Source: Clostridium punense
GTDB lineage: Bacteria; Bacillota; Clostridia; Clostridiales; Clostridiaceae
Direction of reading: 5' to 3'
NCBI RefSeq assembly: GCF_017874425.1
Contig: NZ_JAGGLL010000003.1
Location: forward strand, 62,001 to 126,000
DNA: 64,000 bases
Positions 27,893 through 36,508 of this stretch are shown piece by piece; positions within the stretch are counted from its first letter, which is position 1, and every line of letters starts with the position of its first letter. A program made the position numbers and the translations under genes. The notes under the pieces were generated by a model. It worked only from the letters and a program-made list of their open reading frames with translations, made no database searches and was not told the DNA's origin.

Positions 27893-29368
27893 TTATTCAA
27901 AAACCGATGAATATTCATGAAGTAATGCTTCCTTTAATTCCCATAACTTATGGGATAAGTCTACATAATAAGCATGTGGGTTTTCCAATCTTAAAACCTC
28001 AGGCCAAAGCTTATTTCTTTCTTCTAGGCTATATTCTCTGATATCCATTACTGAAGGACTCTTATAAATTAAATTTCCATTATCAAAAATCTTAACCATA
28101 AGTTCTTTGCAGTAGAATTCCTTTATTTTTTTTCTTTTCCAAGTGTAGTTTGGATCGAAAAGTTCTAAAGCAGAACTTTCATTTATAACCTCATCATGCA
28201 AAGTAATTAAGTCAGCTACAGCCTTTTTAGAACCTTTATCATATATCCTGTACAATTTTTTAAATGCAGGGTTAGTAATCTTTTCTACATTTTCACTAAT
28301 TTTAATTTTAGGTATAATTTTATTATCTTTTTCAATAGCTACAAGTTTGTAAACCCCACCGAAGACAGGTTCACTTCTAGCGGTAATTAATCGTTCACCA
28401 ACACCAAAGCTATCTATCTTAGCACCATTTTCAAGGACACCTCTAATTATAAACTCATCTAGGGAGTTGGATACAGTAATTTTCACATCCTCATATCCAG
28501 CTTCATCTAGAAGCTTTCTAACTTCTTTAGATAGGTAAGTAATATCACCACTATCTATACGAACAGCCTTAGGACGCTTGCCTAAAGGCTTTAAGACTTC
28601 ATTAAATACTTTTATAGCATTTGGTATTCCAGATTTTAAAACATTATAAGTATCTACTAAAAGCACCGTATTATCAGAGTAAGTTTCAGCCCAAGCTTTA
28701 AAAGCATCATATTCGCTATCAAATAGCTGAACCCAGGAATGTGCCATAGTTCCTATAGCTGGAATATTAAACATTTCATCAGCAATAGTACAAGCGGTTG
28801 AACTACAACCACCGATTACAGCAGCTCTTGCACCATATATAGCACCGTCATAACCTTGTGCTCTTCTTGATCCAAACTCCATTACTGCTCTTCCTTTGGC
28901 TGCTTCGCAAATTCTAGCTGATTTTGTAGCTATTAAAGTTTGATGGTTAACTGTTAATAAAACCATAGTTTCAATAAATTGTGCCTGCATTATTGGCCCT
29001 CTAACAGTAATTAGTGGCTCATTAGGAAACACGGGAGAGCCCTCTGGAATAGCCCAAACATCACAGGTAAACTTAAAGTTAAGCAGATACTCCAAAAAGT
29101 CATCACTAAAAAGGTTTTTACTCCTTAAGTAATCTATGTCATTTTTAGTAAATTTTAAATTCGAAAGATACTCAATTAGCTGTTCAACACCAGCCATTAT
29201 ACAGTATCCACCACCATCAGGAATTCTTCTAAAAAACATATCAAAATATGCTATTGTATCCTGAACACCCTTATTTAAATAACCATTTGCCATTGTTAGC
29301 TCGTAAAAATCTACCAGCATGGTAAGATTTCTTTGATTTTTCACATCAAATTCAGTAAATGTATTCAT
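27893..29368 (-). CDS. pncB: Nicotinate phosphoribosyltransferase
   Basis: Converts nicotinate and PRPP to nicotinate mononucleotide in NAD salvage. The N-terminal LVDFYELTMANGYL, the EFGSRRAQGYDGAIYGARAA motif and VRIDSGDITYLSKEVRKLLD are diagnostic. The 491-residue length is that of the Gram-positive type II enzyme. The start has AGGGGAAC upstream. A HesB-like gene follows closely. Confidence 0.95.
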   Translation of the reverse strand: MNTFTEFDVKNQRNLTMLVDFYELTMANGYLNKGVQDTIAYFDMFFRRIPDGGGYCIMAGVEQLIEYLSNLKFTKNDIDYLRSKNLFSDDFLEYLLNFKFTCDVWAIPEGSPVFPNEPLITVRGPIMQAQFIETMVLLTVNHQTLIATKSARICEAAKGRAVMEFGSRRAQGYDGAIYGARAAVIGGCSSTACTIADEMFNIPAIGTMAHSWVQLFDSEYDAFKAWAETYSDNTVLLVDTYNVLKSGIPNAIKVFNEVLKPLGKRPKAVRIDSGDITYLSKEVRKLLDEAGYEDVKITVSNSLDEFIIRGVLENGAKIDSFGVGERLITARSEPVFGGVYKLVAIEKDNKIIPKIKISENVEKITNPAFKKLYRIYDKGSKKAVADLITLHDEVINESSALELFDPNYTWKRKKIKEFYCKELMVKIFDNGNLIYKSPSVMDIREYSLEERNKLWPEVLRLENPHAYYVDLSHKLWELKEALLHEYSSVFE

Positions 29369-29525
29369 TTCTGTTCCCCTTACTATTTAATGATTATGAA
29401 TTTAATTCATATTAATGTCCACTATATATTACCATATTGATACTTCTATTACTATAGTATAATTATTAATAATGTGGTAATATTATTTGGTTAGAATAAA
29501 ATATATTAATTTAAAAGGGATAAAA

Positions 29526-31547
29526 ATGGTTTACAAAAAATTTGAAAGTTTAAGTGAAGAACAACTTAAAGCTGTGCTTTGTGAGGATGAAAATATACTA
29601 GTTACAGCTGGTCCAGGTAGTGGAAAAACTGTGGTAATTGTAAATAGAGTATTTCATCTTATTAATAATAATAAAGTAAGTCCTAAGAATATTATTGTTA
29701 TAACTTTTACAAAAGCAGCAGCTAACAATATGAAAAGTAGATATGTAAAAATGAGTAAAAGCAACTTTACTCCCTTTTTTGGTACCTTTCATGGGCTCTT
29801 TTATAAAATTTTAACTTCCTACTATGGTGAGATAAAAATAATTGAAAGTAATGAGACCTTTAAGCTAATAAAAAACTTTTTAACCACTTATATGGAAGAA
29901 GTTAGTGAAGATAGAATAAAGGAATTTATCAATACCATTTCACTCTTTAAATGCGCTGATGTAACCTTAGAAGAATTTAATACAGATTTAGATAAAAATA
30001 TATTTAAAAATTGCTATGAAATCTATGAAGCGTATAAACGAGAAAAGGGGTTACTTGATTTTGAAGATTTGCAGTTAATGTGTAAGAATCTATTTATTAA
30101 AAATCCTAGACTTTTACAAGGGTATCAAAATATGTTTAAGCATATTTTAGTAGATGAATTTCAAGACTGTGATGCTCTGCAGTTAGAAATATTAAAACTC
30201 TTAAAGCAAAATAACAGTATTTTTGCTGTAGGTGATGAGGATCAGTGTATTTATAGTTTTAGAGGATCTAGACCTGACTTTATGGTAAATTTCCATGAGA
30301 TTTTTCCTAATGCTACTAAACTTTATCTCTCTACAAACTATAGATCTGTTTCAAATATTGTAGAATTATCAATGAGTACTATAAAAAACAACAAGTTAAG
30401 AAGTGATAAAATTATAGTGCCAAATAAAAGCTTTCATGGCAATATATCCTTTGTTAAGGTTCAGAGAGAATCACAACAAGGGGATTTTATAGCTAATGAT
30501 ATTGAAAAAACAGTTATCTCAACGAAAGTGTCCTACAACAATTTTGCTGTACTCTATAGAACCAACCTAGAGAGTAGGGGAGTAATTGATAGTCTTATAA
30601 GAAAAAAAATTCCATTTAAACTATTAGAAAAGGAGTTTAATTTTTACGACCACTTTGTTTGTAAAGATATCTTATCTTATTTAAGGTTAAGTATAGACTC
30701 TACAGATACAGAGAGCTTTATTAGGATAATAAATAGGCCTTATAGATATATAAGTAAAGGAAATCTAGAAATAATAAAAAAAGATAGGTATCGCTCAGAT
30801 GTTTTTGAAAAGTTAAAAAGTATTGATACTGTTCCAATATTCCAATTGAAAGCTATAGATAAGCTTAGAAAAGATATTCATAATTTAAATAAAATGAACC
30901 TTCATACAGCAGTTGATTTTATAATACATGATTTAGGGTATCATGATTATTTGGTAGAATACTGTAATAAGTATAAAATACATCTAGAAGATCTAGAGAA
31001 TATTATAGAAGAATTTAGAGATTCTCTTGCAGACTATAATAACATTATTAAGTTTCTAGCCCATGTTGAGGTAGTTAGTGAAGAAATTCTTAAAAGTAGA
31101 AGTAAAACCAAGGATGAAGATGTGGTTTTGCTAAGCACTATTCACGGAGTAAAAGGTATGGAATTTAATCATGTTTATCTAATTAATTTAGTTGAAGGGG
31201 TTATTCCTCATGAGCATAGCTTAGAAGAAAATATTGAGGAAGAGAGAAGATTGTTTTATGTAGCTATTACAAGAGCTATTAAGGATTTAACACTAATCCT
31301 TCCTAATGTAGTTCAGGGAAAAGCCAGAAAACCCTCTAGATTTTTAAGTGAATGTAGTATCATTAAAGATAATGTTAATTCCAAAGGTATTACTAAGGGA
31401 GATAAAGTTATACATAAAAGCTTTGGGCAGGGGATAGTTAACCAATTAGAAGATGGGAATATTGATATTAGCTTTAAAAATGGTAATAATAGAAAGTTTG
31501 ATTTGAAGATTCTATTAGATAATAATCTTATTGAAAAATGTGAGTAA
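29526..31547 (+). CDS. UvrD/PcrA-like superfamily 1 helicase
   Basis: ATP-dependent 3'-5' DNA helicase. Motifs in order: Walker A AGPGSGKT (28-35), TFTKAAANNM, the DExx box VDEFQDCD (about 208-215), GDEDQCIYSFRG, LSTNYRS, STIHGVKGMEF and VAITRA. At 673 residues it is shorter than PcrA/UvrD. It keeps a C-terminal Tudor-like module (about 625-670, KGDKVIHKSFGQGIVNQ) of the kind that binds RNA polymerase in PcrA. The ATG at 29526 has AAAAGGGA upstream. It is divergent from pncB. Confidence 0.88.
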   Translation: MVYKKFESLSEEQLKAVLCEDENILVTAGPGSGKTVVIVNRVFHLINNNKVSPKNIIVITFTKAAANNMKSRYVKMSKSNFTPFFGTFHGLFYKILTSYYGEIKIIESNETFKLIKNFLTTYMEEVSEDRIKEFINTISLFKCADVTLEEFNTDLDKNIFKNCYEIYEAYKREKGLLDFEDLQLMCKNLFIKNPRLLQGYQNMFKHILVDEFQDCDALQLEILKLLKQNNSIFAVGDEDQCIYSFRGSRPDFMVNFHEIFPNATKLYLSTNYRSVSNIVELSMSTIKNNKLRSDKIIVPNKSFHGNISFVKVQRESQQGDFIANDIEKTVISTKVSYNNFAVLYRTNLESRGVIDSLIRKKIPFKLLEKEFNFYDHFVCKDILSYLRLSIDSTDTESFIRIINRPYRYISKGNLEIIKKDRYRSDVFEKLKSIDTVPIFQLKAIDKLRKDIHNLNKMNLHTAVDFIIHDLGYHDYLVEYCNKYKIHLEDLENIIEEFRDSLADYNNIIKFLAHVEVVSEEILKSRSKTKDEDVVLLSTIHGVKGMEFNHVYLINLVEGVIPHEHSLEENIEEERRLFYVAITRAIKDLTLILPNVVQGKARKPSRFLSECSIIKDNVNSKGITKGDKVIHKSFGQGIVNQLEDGNIDISFKNGNNRKFDLKILLDNNLIEKCE

Positions 31548-31726
31548 GAAGGTAAAAATATTTAATAAAACACAGGGCTAAGGCTTCGTTTATTCACCAT
31601 ATAATAAACAGGTTTCATATTTGTGAAGATTCAACGGAAAAATTAGAAAAAATTATAAGATAAAAAATTATTAACAAAAATGTGATATAATGTAATTATA
31701 TTTTATTATTCAAGGGGGTAAATCAA

Positions 31727-33535
31727 TTGGGGAAAGCAATATTAAGTAGAAAAGATGTAGATGAATTACTAACCTGGGACTTATCTGCAATTTTTAAAAC
31801 TGAAGGGGAGTTTAATAATGCAGTAAAACAGATTGAAATTCTTGCTGCGGAGATAATTGAGAAATATAAGGGAAATTTAAATTCACCTCTTATTATTAAT
31901 GAATGTTTAAGTAAAATGCAAAAGGTTACTGAGTTAATGAACCTCACAGGTTCTTATGCTAGTCTTTCTGTTTCTGTGGATCAAACTAATTATGAAGATC
32001 AAGAGAGATATATGAAGCTAATGAACATACTAACAGAACTGCAAAGCAATTTAAGCTTTGTAGAAAGTGAAATTATTGCGGTAGATGAAGAGATTATTGA
32101 AGAGGCTATGAATACTTCAAAGGAAAATAGAAACTATTTAAAATCTTTGAAAAGATCCAAACCTCATACTCTCCATCCAGAAGTTGAAAAGGCTCTTGCA
32201 GCTTTATCTGAAGCTTTAGATTCACCTTATTCTATATACAACAAAGCTAAACTTGCTGACATGGATTTTGGAACCTTTACTGTTGATGGAGAAGAGTACC
32301 CATTAAGCTTTGTACTTTTTGAAAATCATTATGAGTTTGAGTCAAATACAAAGGTAAGAAGAGCAGCCTTTGAAGCTTTTTCAAGAAAGCTTAAGGAATA
32401 TGAGAATACCATAGCAACAGTTTATGGAGTTCAAGTTCAGAAAGAGAAAACCTTAGCTAATTTAAGAGGTTTTGAGTCAGTTTTAGATAGCTTATTATTT
32501 TCTCAGGAAGTAGATAGCGAGTTATATAATAGACAAATAGATATAATTATGGAAGAATTAGCACCTCACATGAGAAAATTTGTAAAGCTTCTTCAAAAAA
32601 TTCATAATATAGACCACATGACTTTTGCAGATTTAAAACTAGCTGTAGACCCAGACTATGAGCCTGAAATTTCAGTAGAAGAGTCTAAAAAATATGTGGA
32701 AGAAGCCTTATCCGTACTAGGTGAAGATTACCTAGAAATGGTCAAAAGAGCCTATAAAGAAAGATGGATTGACTTTGTTGAAAATAAGGGTAAATCCACA
32801 GGTGCGTTCTGTTCAAGTCCCTATGGAAGTCATCCATTTATACTAATATCTTGGTCTGAAAGAATGAGGGAGGTTTTTGTGTTAGCTCATGAATTAGGTC
32901 ATGCGGGACATTTTACCTTAGCACACAAAAATCAAAATATATTTGATTCTAGACCATCTTTATATTTTATTGAAGCACCATCTACTATGAATGAAATGCT
33001 AATGGCAAATTATCTAATGAAAATCAACGATGATTTAAGATTTAAAAGATGGGTGTTATCTTCTATGATTAGTCGTACTTATTATCACAACTTTGTTACT
33101 CATCTTCTTGAAGCAGCCTATCAAAGGGAAGTATATAGAATCATTGATAAGGGTGGTAGTGTTCAAGCTTCAACATTAAATAAAATTAAGAAAGAAGTTC
33201 TTCAAAAGTTCTGGGGAGATACAGTAGAGATTATAGACGGATCTGAATTAACTTGGATGAGACAACCACACTATTATATGGGACTATATCCTTATACTTA
33301 TAGTGCAGGGCTTACTGTGGCTACAGAAGTTAGCAAAAGAATACTTGAACAAGGCAAACCTGCTATAGAGGATTGGAGAGAGGTTCTAAAAGCTGGAGGG
33401 ACTAAAACCCCAGTTGAGCTTGCAAAAATGGCTGGAGTAGACATCACTACTGAAAAACCTCTAAGGGATACAATTCAGCATATTGGAAATATAATTGACG
33501 AAATTATTAAGTTAACAGATGAGTTAGAAAAATAA
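31727..33535 (+). CDS. pepF: Oligoendopeptidase F
   Basis: M3-family zinc oligopeptidase of 602 residues, cytoplasmic. The zinc motif HELGH is at residues 388-392 and the third ligand is the Glu of EAPSTMNEMLM. The N-terminal lobe pattern (RKDVDELLTWDLSAIF) is typical of PepF. It cleaves peptides of about 7-17 residues. The start is TTG with AGGGGG upstream. It is monocistronic with its own terminator. Confidence 0.93.
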   Translation: MGKAILSRKDVDELLTWDLSAIFKTEGEFNNAVKQIEILAAEIIEKYKGNLNSPLIINECLSKMQKVTELMNLTGSYASLSVSVDQTNYEDQERYMKLMNILTELQSNLSFVESEIIAVDEEIIEEAMNTSKENRNYLKSLKRSKPHTLHPEVEKALAALSEALDSPYSIYNKAKLADMDFGTFTVDGEEYPLSFVLFENHYEFESNTKVRRAAFEAFSRKLKEYENTIATVYGVQVQKEKTLANLRGFESVLDSLLFSQEVDSELYNRQIDIIMEELAPHMRKFVKLLQKIHNIDHMTFADLKLAVDPDYEPEISVEESKKYVEEALSVLGEDYLEMVKRAYKERWIDFVENKGKSTGAFCSSPYGSHPFILISWSERMREVFVLAHELGHAGHFTLAHKNQNIFDSRPSLYFIEAPSTMNEMLMANYLMKINDDLRFKRWVLSSMISRTYYHNFVTHLLEAAYQREVYRIIDKGGSVQASTLNKIKKEVLQKFWGDTVEIIDGSELTWMRQPHYYMGLYPYTYSAGLTVATEVSKRILEQGKPAIEDWREVLKAGGTKTPVELAKMAGVDITTEKPLRDTIQHIGNIIDEIIKLTDELEK

Positions 33536-33558
33536 TTTATAAAAATCCTAAATAATCT

Positions 33559-33610
33559 AAAGCCATGGATAAATGGGAATTTAACTTCCTTTTCATCCAT
33601 GGCTTTTTTA
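33559..33610 (+). terminator. Rho-independent terminator after pepF
   Basis: AAAGCCATGGAT (33559-33570) pairs with ATCCATGGCTTT (33595-33606) and is followed by a T run. Confidence 0.85.
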
Positions 33611-33662
33611 ATTTAATTAATAAACTTTTGTTCTAAAATAACTATATATTTAGTCTTAAGCT

Positions 33663-34427
33663 TTATTTTTCAAGAAACCAGCTAAGGAGATGATTGTATG
33701 TCAAATCGCCGTAGGTTAATTTATTGAGTTTTCCAATAGCATTTTTTACAGTAGTTAAGTACTTAGCATAATATTGGGTTGTCTTTTTAGAAGGGTCTTC
33801 ACAGACCTTAGGGTCATTTAAAACTAAGTATTTTCTGCAGATATATGGTCTTACACTGTATATGGTGCAACGATTATTATCACCTAAAAAAGCACAGGGT
33901 ATATCTTCTTTGTTATAAATATTATAGCTATCACTTGTGAACCTCTCATCCTTATGTTCTAACACCTTTAATATATCCTGTATATTATTAATTTTTGTTT
34001 TTAACTTTTCTTTATCTTCATTAGAAAAATTAACTTCTATAAAATTTTTAATAATTTCATACTCTAGTTTACTAGTAAGAACGAGTAGGTGACAGCAATG
34101 ACTACATCCTTCTCTACAAGAAGAGGCTTCGTGTATTGGCTTTAAAGTATTGCCTAGTTTATCGTATAGCTTGTTTAACTTTTTTGAACTACTATCAAAG
34201 GTTAATTTTAAGTTTTCCTTCTCAACCCTAAGATCAATGAAACTAAGAAGACTTTTAGCAGCAGTTACAAACTCAGTTTCATCATAAATTCCGTAGGTGC
34301 CATCTTCCCTCAGTAAACCCTCATACCTGTGATTTTTTTTCATGCAACAATTTTCAAAATCTATACCACTGCCACAAACACAAGGTTTATCCTTTTCTAT
34401 AATTACTTTTATAGCACGATTTTCCAT
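33663..34427 (-). CDS. YkgJ-family cysteine cluster protein with SEC-C motif
   Basis: An N-terminal SEC-C zinc motif (KPCVCGSGIDFENCCMKKNH) precedes a Cys-cluster domain of the YkgJ/UPF0153 type: CREGCSHCCHL, CAFLGDNNRCTIYSVRPYICRKY. Such domains bind zinc or iron, and the role is unknown. I chose the ATG at 34427 (254 residues), behind GGGGGGC; upstream ATGs in frame at 34442 and 34463 are possible. The SEC-C plus YkgJ combination is reasonable for a metal-handling or protein-binding protein. It is single and minus-oriented. Confidence 0.75.
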   Translation of the reverse strand: MENRAIKVIIEKDKPCVCGSGIDFENCCMKKNHRYEGLLREDGTYGIYDETEFVTAAKSLLSFIDLRVEKENLKLTFDSSSKKLNKLYDKLGNTLKPIHEASSCREGCSHCCHLLVLTSKLEYEIIKNFIEVNFSNEDKEKLKTKINNIQDILKVLEHKDERFTSDSYNIYNKEDIPCAFLGDNNRCTIYSVRPYICRKYLVLNDPKVCEDPSKKTTQYYAKYLTTVKNAIGKLNKLTYGDLTYNHLLSWFLEK

Positions 34428-34803
34428 AATTACGCCCCCCATAAATACCCCAATAAATATCAAAATTAGAGATTAAACTGTTTTTTTTAGAAAAGTCTAA
34501 ATAAACAGAATAGTATATTTATTAAAATTATATTACAAAACTATAAATAATTCCATAATAAGTTTACAATTCTTAAAAGGTTTGTTTTATTTTCAAGAGG
34601 AATAAAATTTTGCTAAAGTCACATTAAAGTTCACTTAACAATGTTTAGATTGATAAAATTCATTTGGAGTATATTAAAACAATGAGCTGCAAATGCAGTG
34701 TGTTAGTATATATAGTTAACTAGCAGGGTGGTCTTAAATTTCCCCAAAATCAAACTGGGTAACTTTACAAACTACCTATTGAGGATATCTCTTAGTTTTA
34801 TAA
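34428..34803. other. Intergenic region, nothing recognised
   Basis: About 375 bases upstream of the YkgJ gene and downstream of the DUF3243 gene. A tight hairpin CTGCA/TGCAG occurs near 34687-34698 and an AGGGTGG-like string near 34723. It does not match a T-box, and no open frame is seen. Confidence 0.4.
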
Positions 34804-34829
34804 TAAAAAGCCCTATTAATTAATAGGAC
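34804..34829 (-). terminator. Terminator at the end of the DUF3243 gene
   Basis: Read on the minus strand, GTCCTATT pairs with AATAGGGC at 34810-34829 and is followed by TTTTTATT. It abuts the stop codon at 34830. Confidence 0.75.
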
Positions 34830-35102
34830 TTATTTTAAGTTATCATTTTTTAATGATTTAACAATTAATTTTGCCAAAACTTTTCTTTCTTCTTTGCATC
34901 CTACTTTCCATAATTCATGAAGAAGCCTTTCTTCTCTATTCTCTGGATCAACTATTGCACTAAGAAAGTTTCCTACGTTATAAGCTATAGTATCAATAGT
35001 ATCCTCACTCATTCCTAAATTTTCACCTAAGTTAATTGCTTTTGAAAGGGTACCCTTCCATTTATCCCAATCCTGTAATACATCTATGTTTTTCAAATCC
35101 AT
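34830..35102 (-). CDS. DUF3243 protein
   Basis: A 90-residue acidic-helical protein with the DUF3243 pattern (LQDWDKWKGTLSKAINLGENLGMSEDTID, FLSAIVDPENREERLLHELW). Members occur in Bacillus and Clostridium, and their function is unknown. The ATG at 35102 follows AGGAGG by 8 bases; the GTG three codons earlier is poorly spaced. No regulatory partner is visible. Confidence 0.8.
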   Translation of the reverse strand: MDLKNIDVLQDWDKWKGTLSKAINLGENLGMSEDTIDTIAYNVGNFLSAIVDPENREERLLHELWKVGCKEERKVLAKLIVKSLKNDNLK

Positions 35103-35317
35103 GACATTCACCTCCTAGATCTATTATTTATTATTTGTATAAGCTTATTAAATATACCAAAGAGAAAACTCTGCACCAAATAATTTCACTTTTTAAATAA
35201 TAAAATAATGTTATGGATTTTAGTCTCAATATAACTTTGAAATGACTAGGAGTAATATGAACCTTTAAAAAACAGTTTTGTATAATGTATTAGATAGAGA
35301 TTTAAGGAAGTGAAAAA

Positions 35318-35797
35318 ATGAGTGCTTATATACTATATGGGGTTGTAATACTTCTTTATATTGTTAGCTTTTTTAAAGACAGAGATAAAACTAAAAAAGC
35401 TCTAATGAAATCTTTAAAATCTTTTGAAAGCATCATGCCTCAATTTTTAGGGATAATCTTTATAGTTGGAATCATACTTACTGCTCTATCACCAGAAACT
35501 ATATCCAGCATAATTGGAGAAAAATCTGGTTTTGGGGGAGTTTTACTAGCTGCAATTATTGGATCAATTACTATAATGCCTACCTTTGTAGCCTTCCCAA
35601 CAGCAGCACTATTATTGCAAAGTGGTGCTGGTTATGCTCAAGTTACAGCTTTAATATCAACCTTAATGTTTGTTGGTGTGTTAACCTTCTCTTTGGAGGC
35701 TAAGTTTTTAGGCAAGAAAGCAACTCTAATAAGAAACCTTGTTTACTTTATATATTCAATTTTAATTGCTTTTGTTATCAATTTTCTCATGAGGTGA
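35318..35797 (+). CDS. Half-size permease, ArsP/YraQ-like (first half)
   Basis: A 159-residue membrane protein with about four or five helices. FESIMPQFLGIIFIVGIILTALSPETISSIIGEKSGFGGVLLAAIIGSITIMPTFVAFP (read as several pieces) resembles one half of the YraQ/ArsP permease family (PF03773-like), whose full proteins are near twice this length. The gene that follows after 4 bases encodes another half with a matching pattern. Together they would form a two-subunit permease. The substrate is unknown; ArsP-type members export organic arsenicals, while others near sulfur genes may handle sulfur anions. The CoA-disulfide reductase gene is next downstream. Confidence 0.65.
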   Translation: MSAYILYGVVILLYIVSFFKDRDKTKKALMKSLKSFESIMPQFLGIIFIVGIILTALSPETISSIIGEKSGFGGVLLAAIIGSITIMPTFVAFPTAALLLQSGAGYAQVTALISTLMFVGVLTFSLEAKFLGKKATLIRNLVYFIYSILIAFVINFLMR

Positions 35798-35801
35798 TAT
35801 T

Positions 35802-36320
35802 TTGAAGATATTAAAAAGATATATATTTTCTTTAATTGTACTGTTTGTTACATTAATAATTACCTCCATAGACTTTAATAGCGGTAAGAGTATAATAAAC
35901 ATAGCAGTAGATTCCTTTAAACAAATGATAAGTGTATTACCGCCAATTATGTTGCTTTTAGGGTTACTAGATATTTGGGTACCTAGGGAAACCATGCTTA
36001 AATATATGGGTGAAAACTCAGGAATTATGGGAATAATTCTTGCCATTATTTTTGGATCTGTGGCAGCAGGACCACTATACGCAGCCTTCCCAATTACTGC
36101 TGTATTTATAAAAAAAGGTGTGAAGTTCAGCAATGTAATGATATTTCTTGGAGCATGGTGTACTACTAAAATACCTACTCTTTTATTTGAATTATCAGCC
36201 TTAGGTTACAAATATACTTTTACAAGAATGTTTGTGAACCTACCTTTTATTATTATATTAGGATACTTAATTGAAGGGCTTTTAAAAGAAGAAGATTTGA
36301 AAGAAATATATAAGAATTAA
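35802..36320 (+). CDS. Half-size permease, ArsP/YraQ-like (second half)
   Basis: A 172-residue membrane protein with about four or five helices. FKQMISVLPPIMLLLGLLDIWVP...ETMLKYMGENSGIMGIILAIIFGSVAAGPLYAAFPI parallels the first half (LxxxGExSGxxGxxLAxxxGSxxxxPxxxAFPxxA). The start is TTG with GAGGTGAT upstream, and the spacing of 4 bases implies translational coupling. A cysteine in GAWCTTKIPTL may matter for metalloid or thiol substrates. It ends in a hairpin terminator 2 bases after its stop. Confidence 0.65.
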   Translation: MKILKRYIFSLIVLFVTLIITSIDFNSGKSIINIAVDSFKQMISVLPPIMLLLGLLDIWVPRETMLKYMGENSGIMGIILAIIFGSVAAGPLYAAFPITAVFIKKGVKFSNVMIFLGAWCTTKIPTLLFELSALGYKYTFTRMFVNLPFIIILGYLIEGLLKEEDLKEIYKN

Positions 36321-36321
36321 G

Positions 36322-36356
36322 ATAACTGTACAAACTAATTGTACAGTTATTTTAAG
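36322..36356 (+). terminator. Rho-independent terminator after the split permease
   Basis: ATAACTGTACAA (36322-36333) pairs with TTGTACAGTTAT (36339-36350), followed by TTTTAAG. It separates the permease genes from the downstream reductase. Confidence 0.8.
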
Positions 36357-36508
36357 TTTTTAGAATATTATTTATTGAATTTCTAGATAATATTAAAATA
36401 AGATAAAAATAATAAATCATTAAACAAGTTAAAAAATTAACTTGATTTTATTTTAGAAATAACGTAATATTAAGATATAGTAATTAATAAATTTATGGAG
36501 GAAAGCTT

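Noticed and set aside
34700-34740. AGGGTGG-like string resembling a T-box core
   Set aside because: The next bases (TCTTAAATT) do not give NACCGCG, and there is no stem I or terminator partner in place.
35762-36133. Long open frame antisense to the second permease half
   Set aside because: It is a shadow of the hydrophobic gene, with no ribosome site and no conserved pattern; the same holds for other antisense frames over the pil, pur and asr genes.
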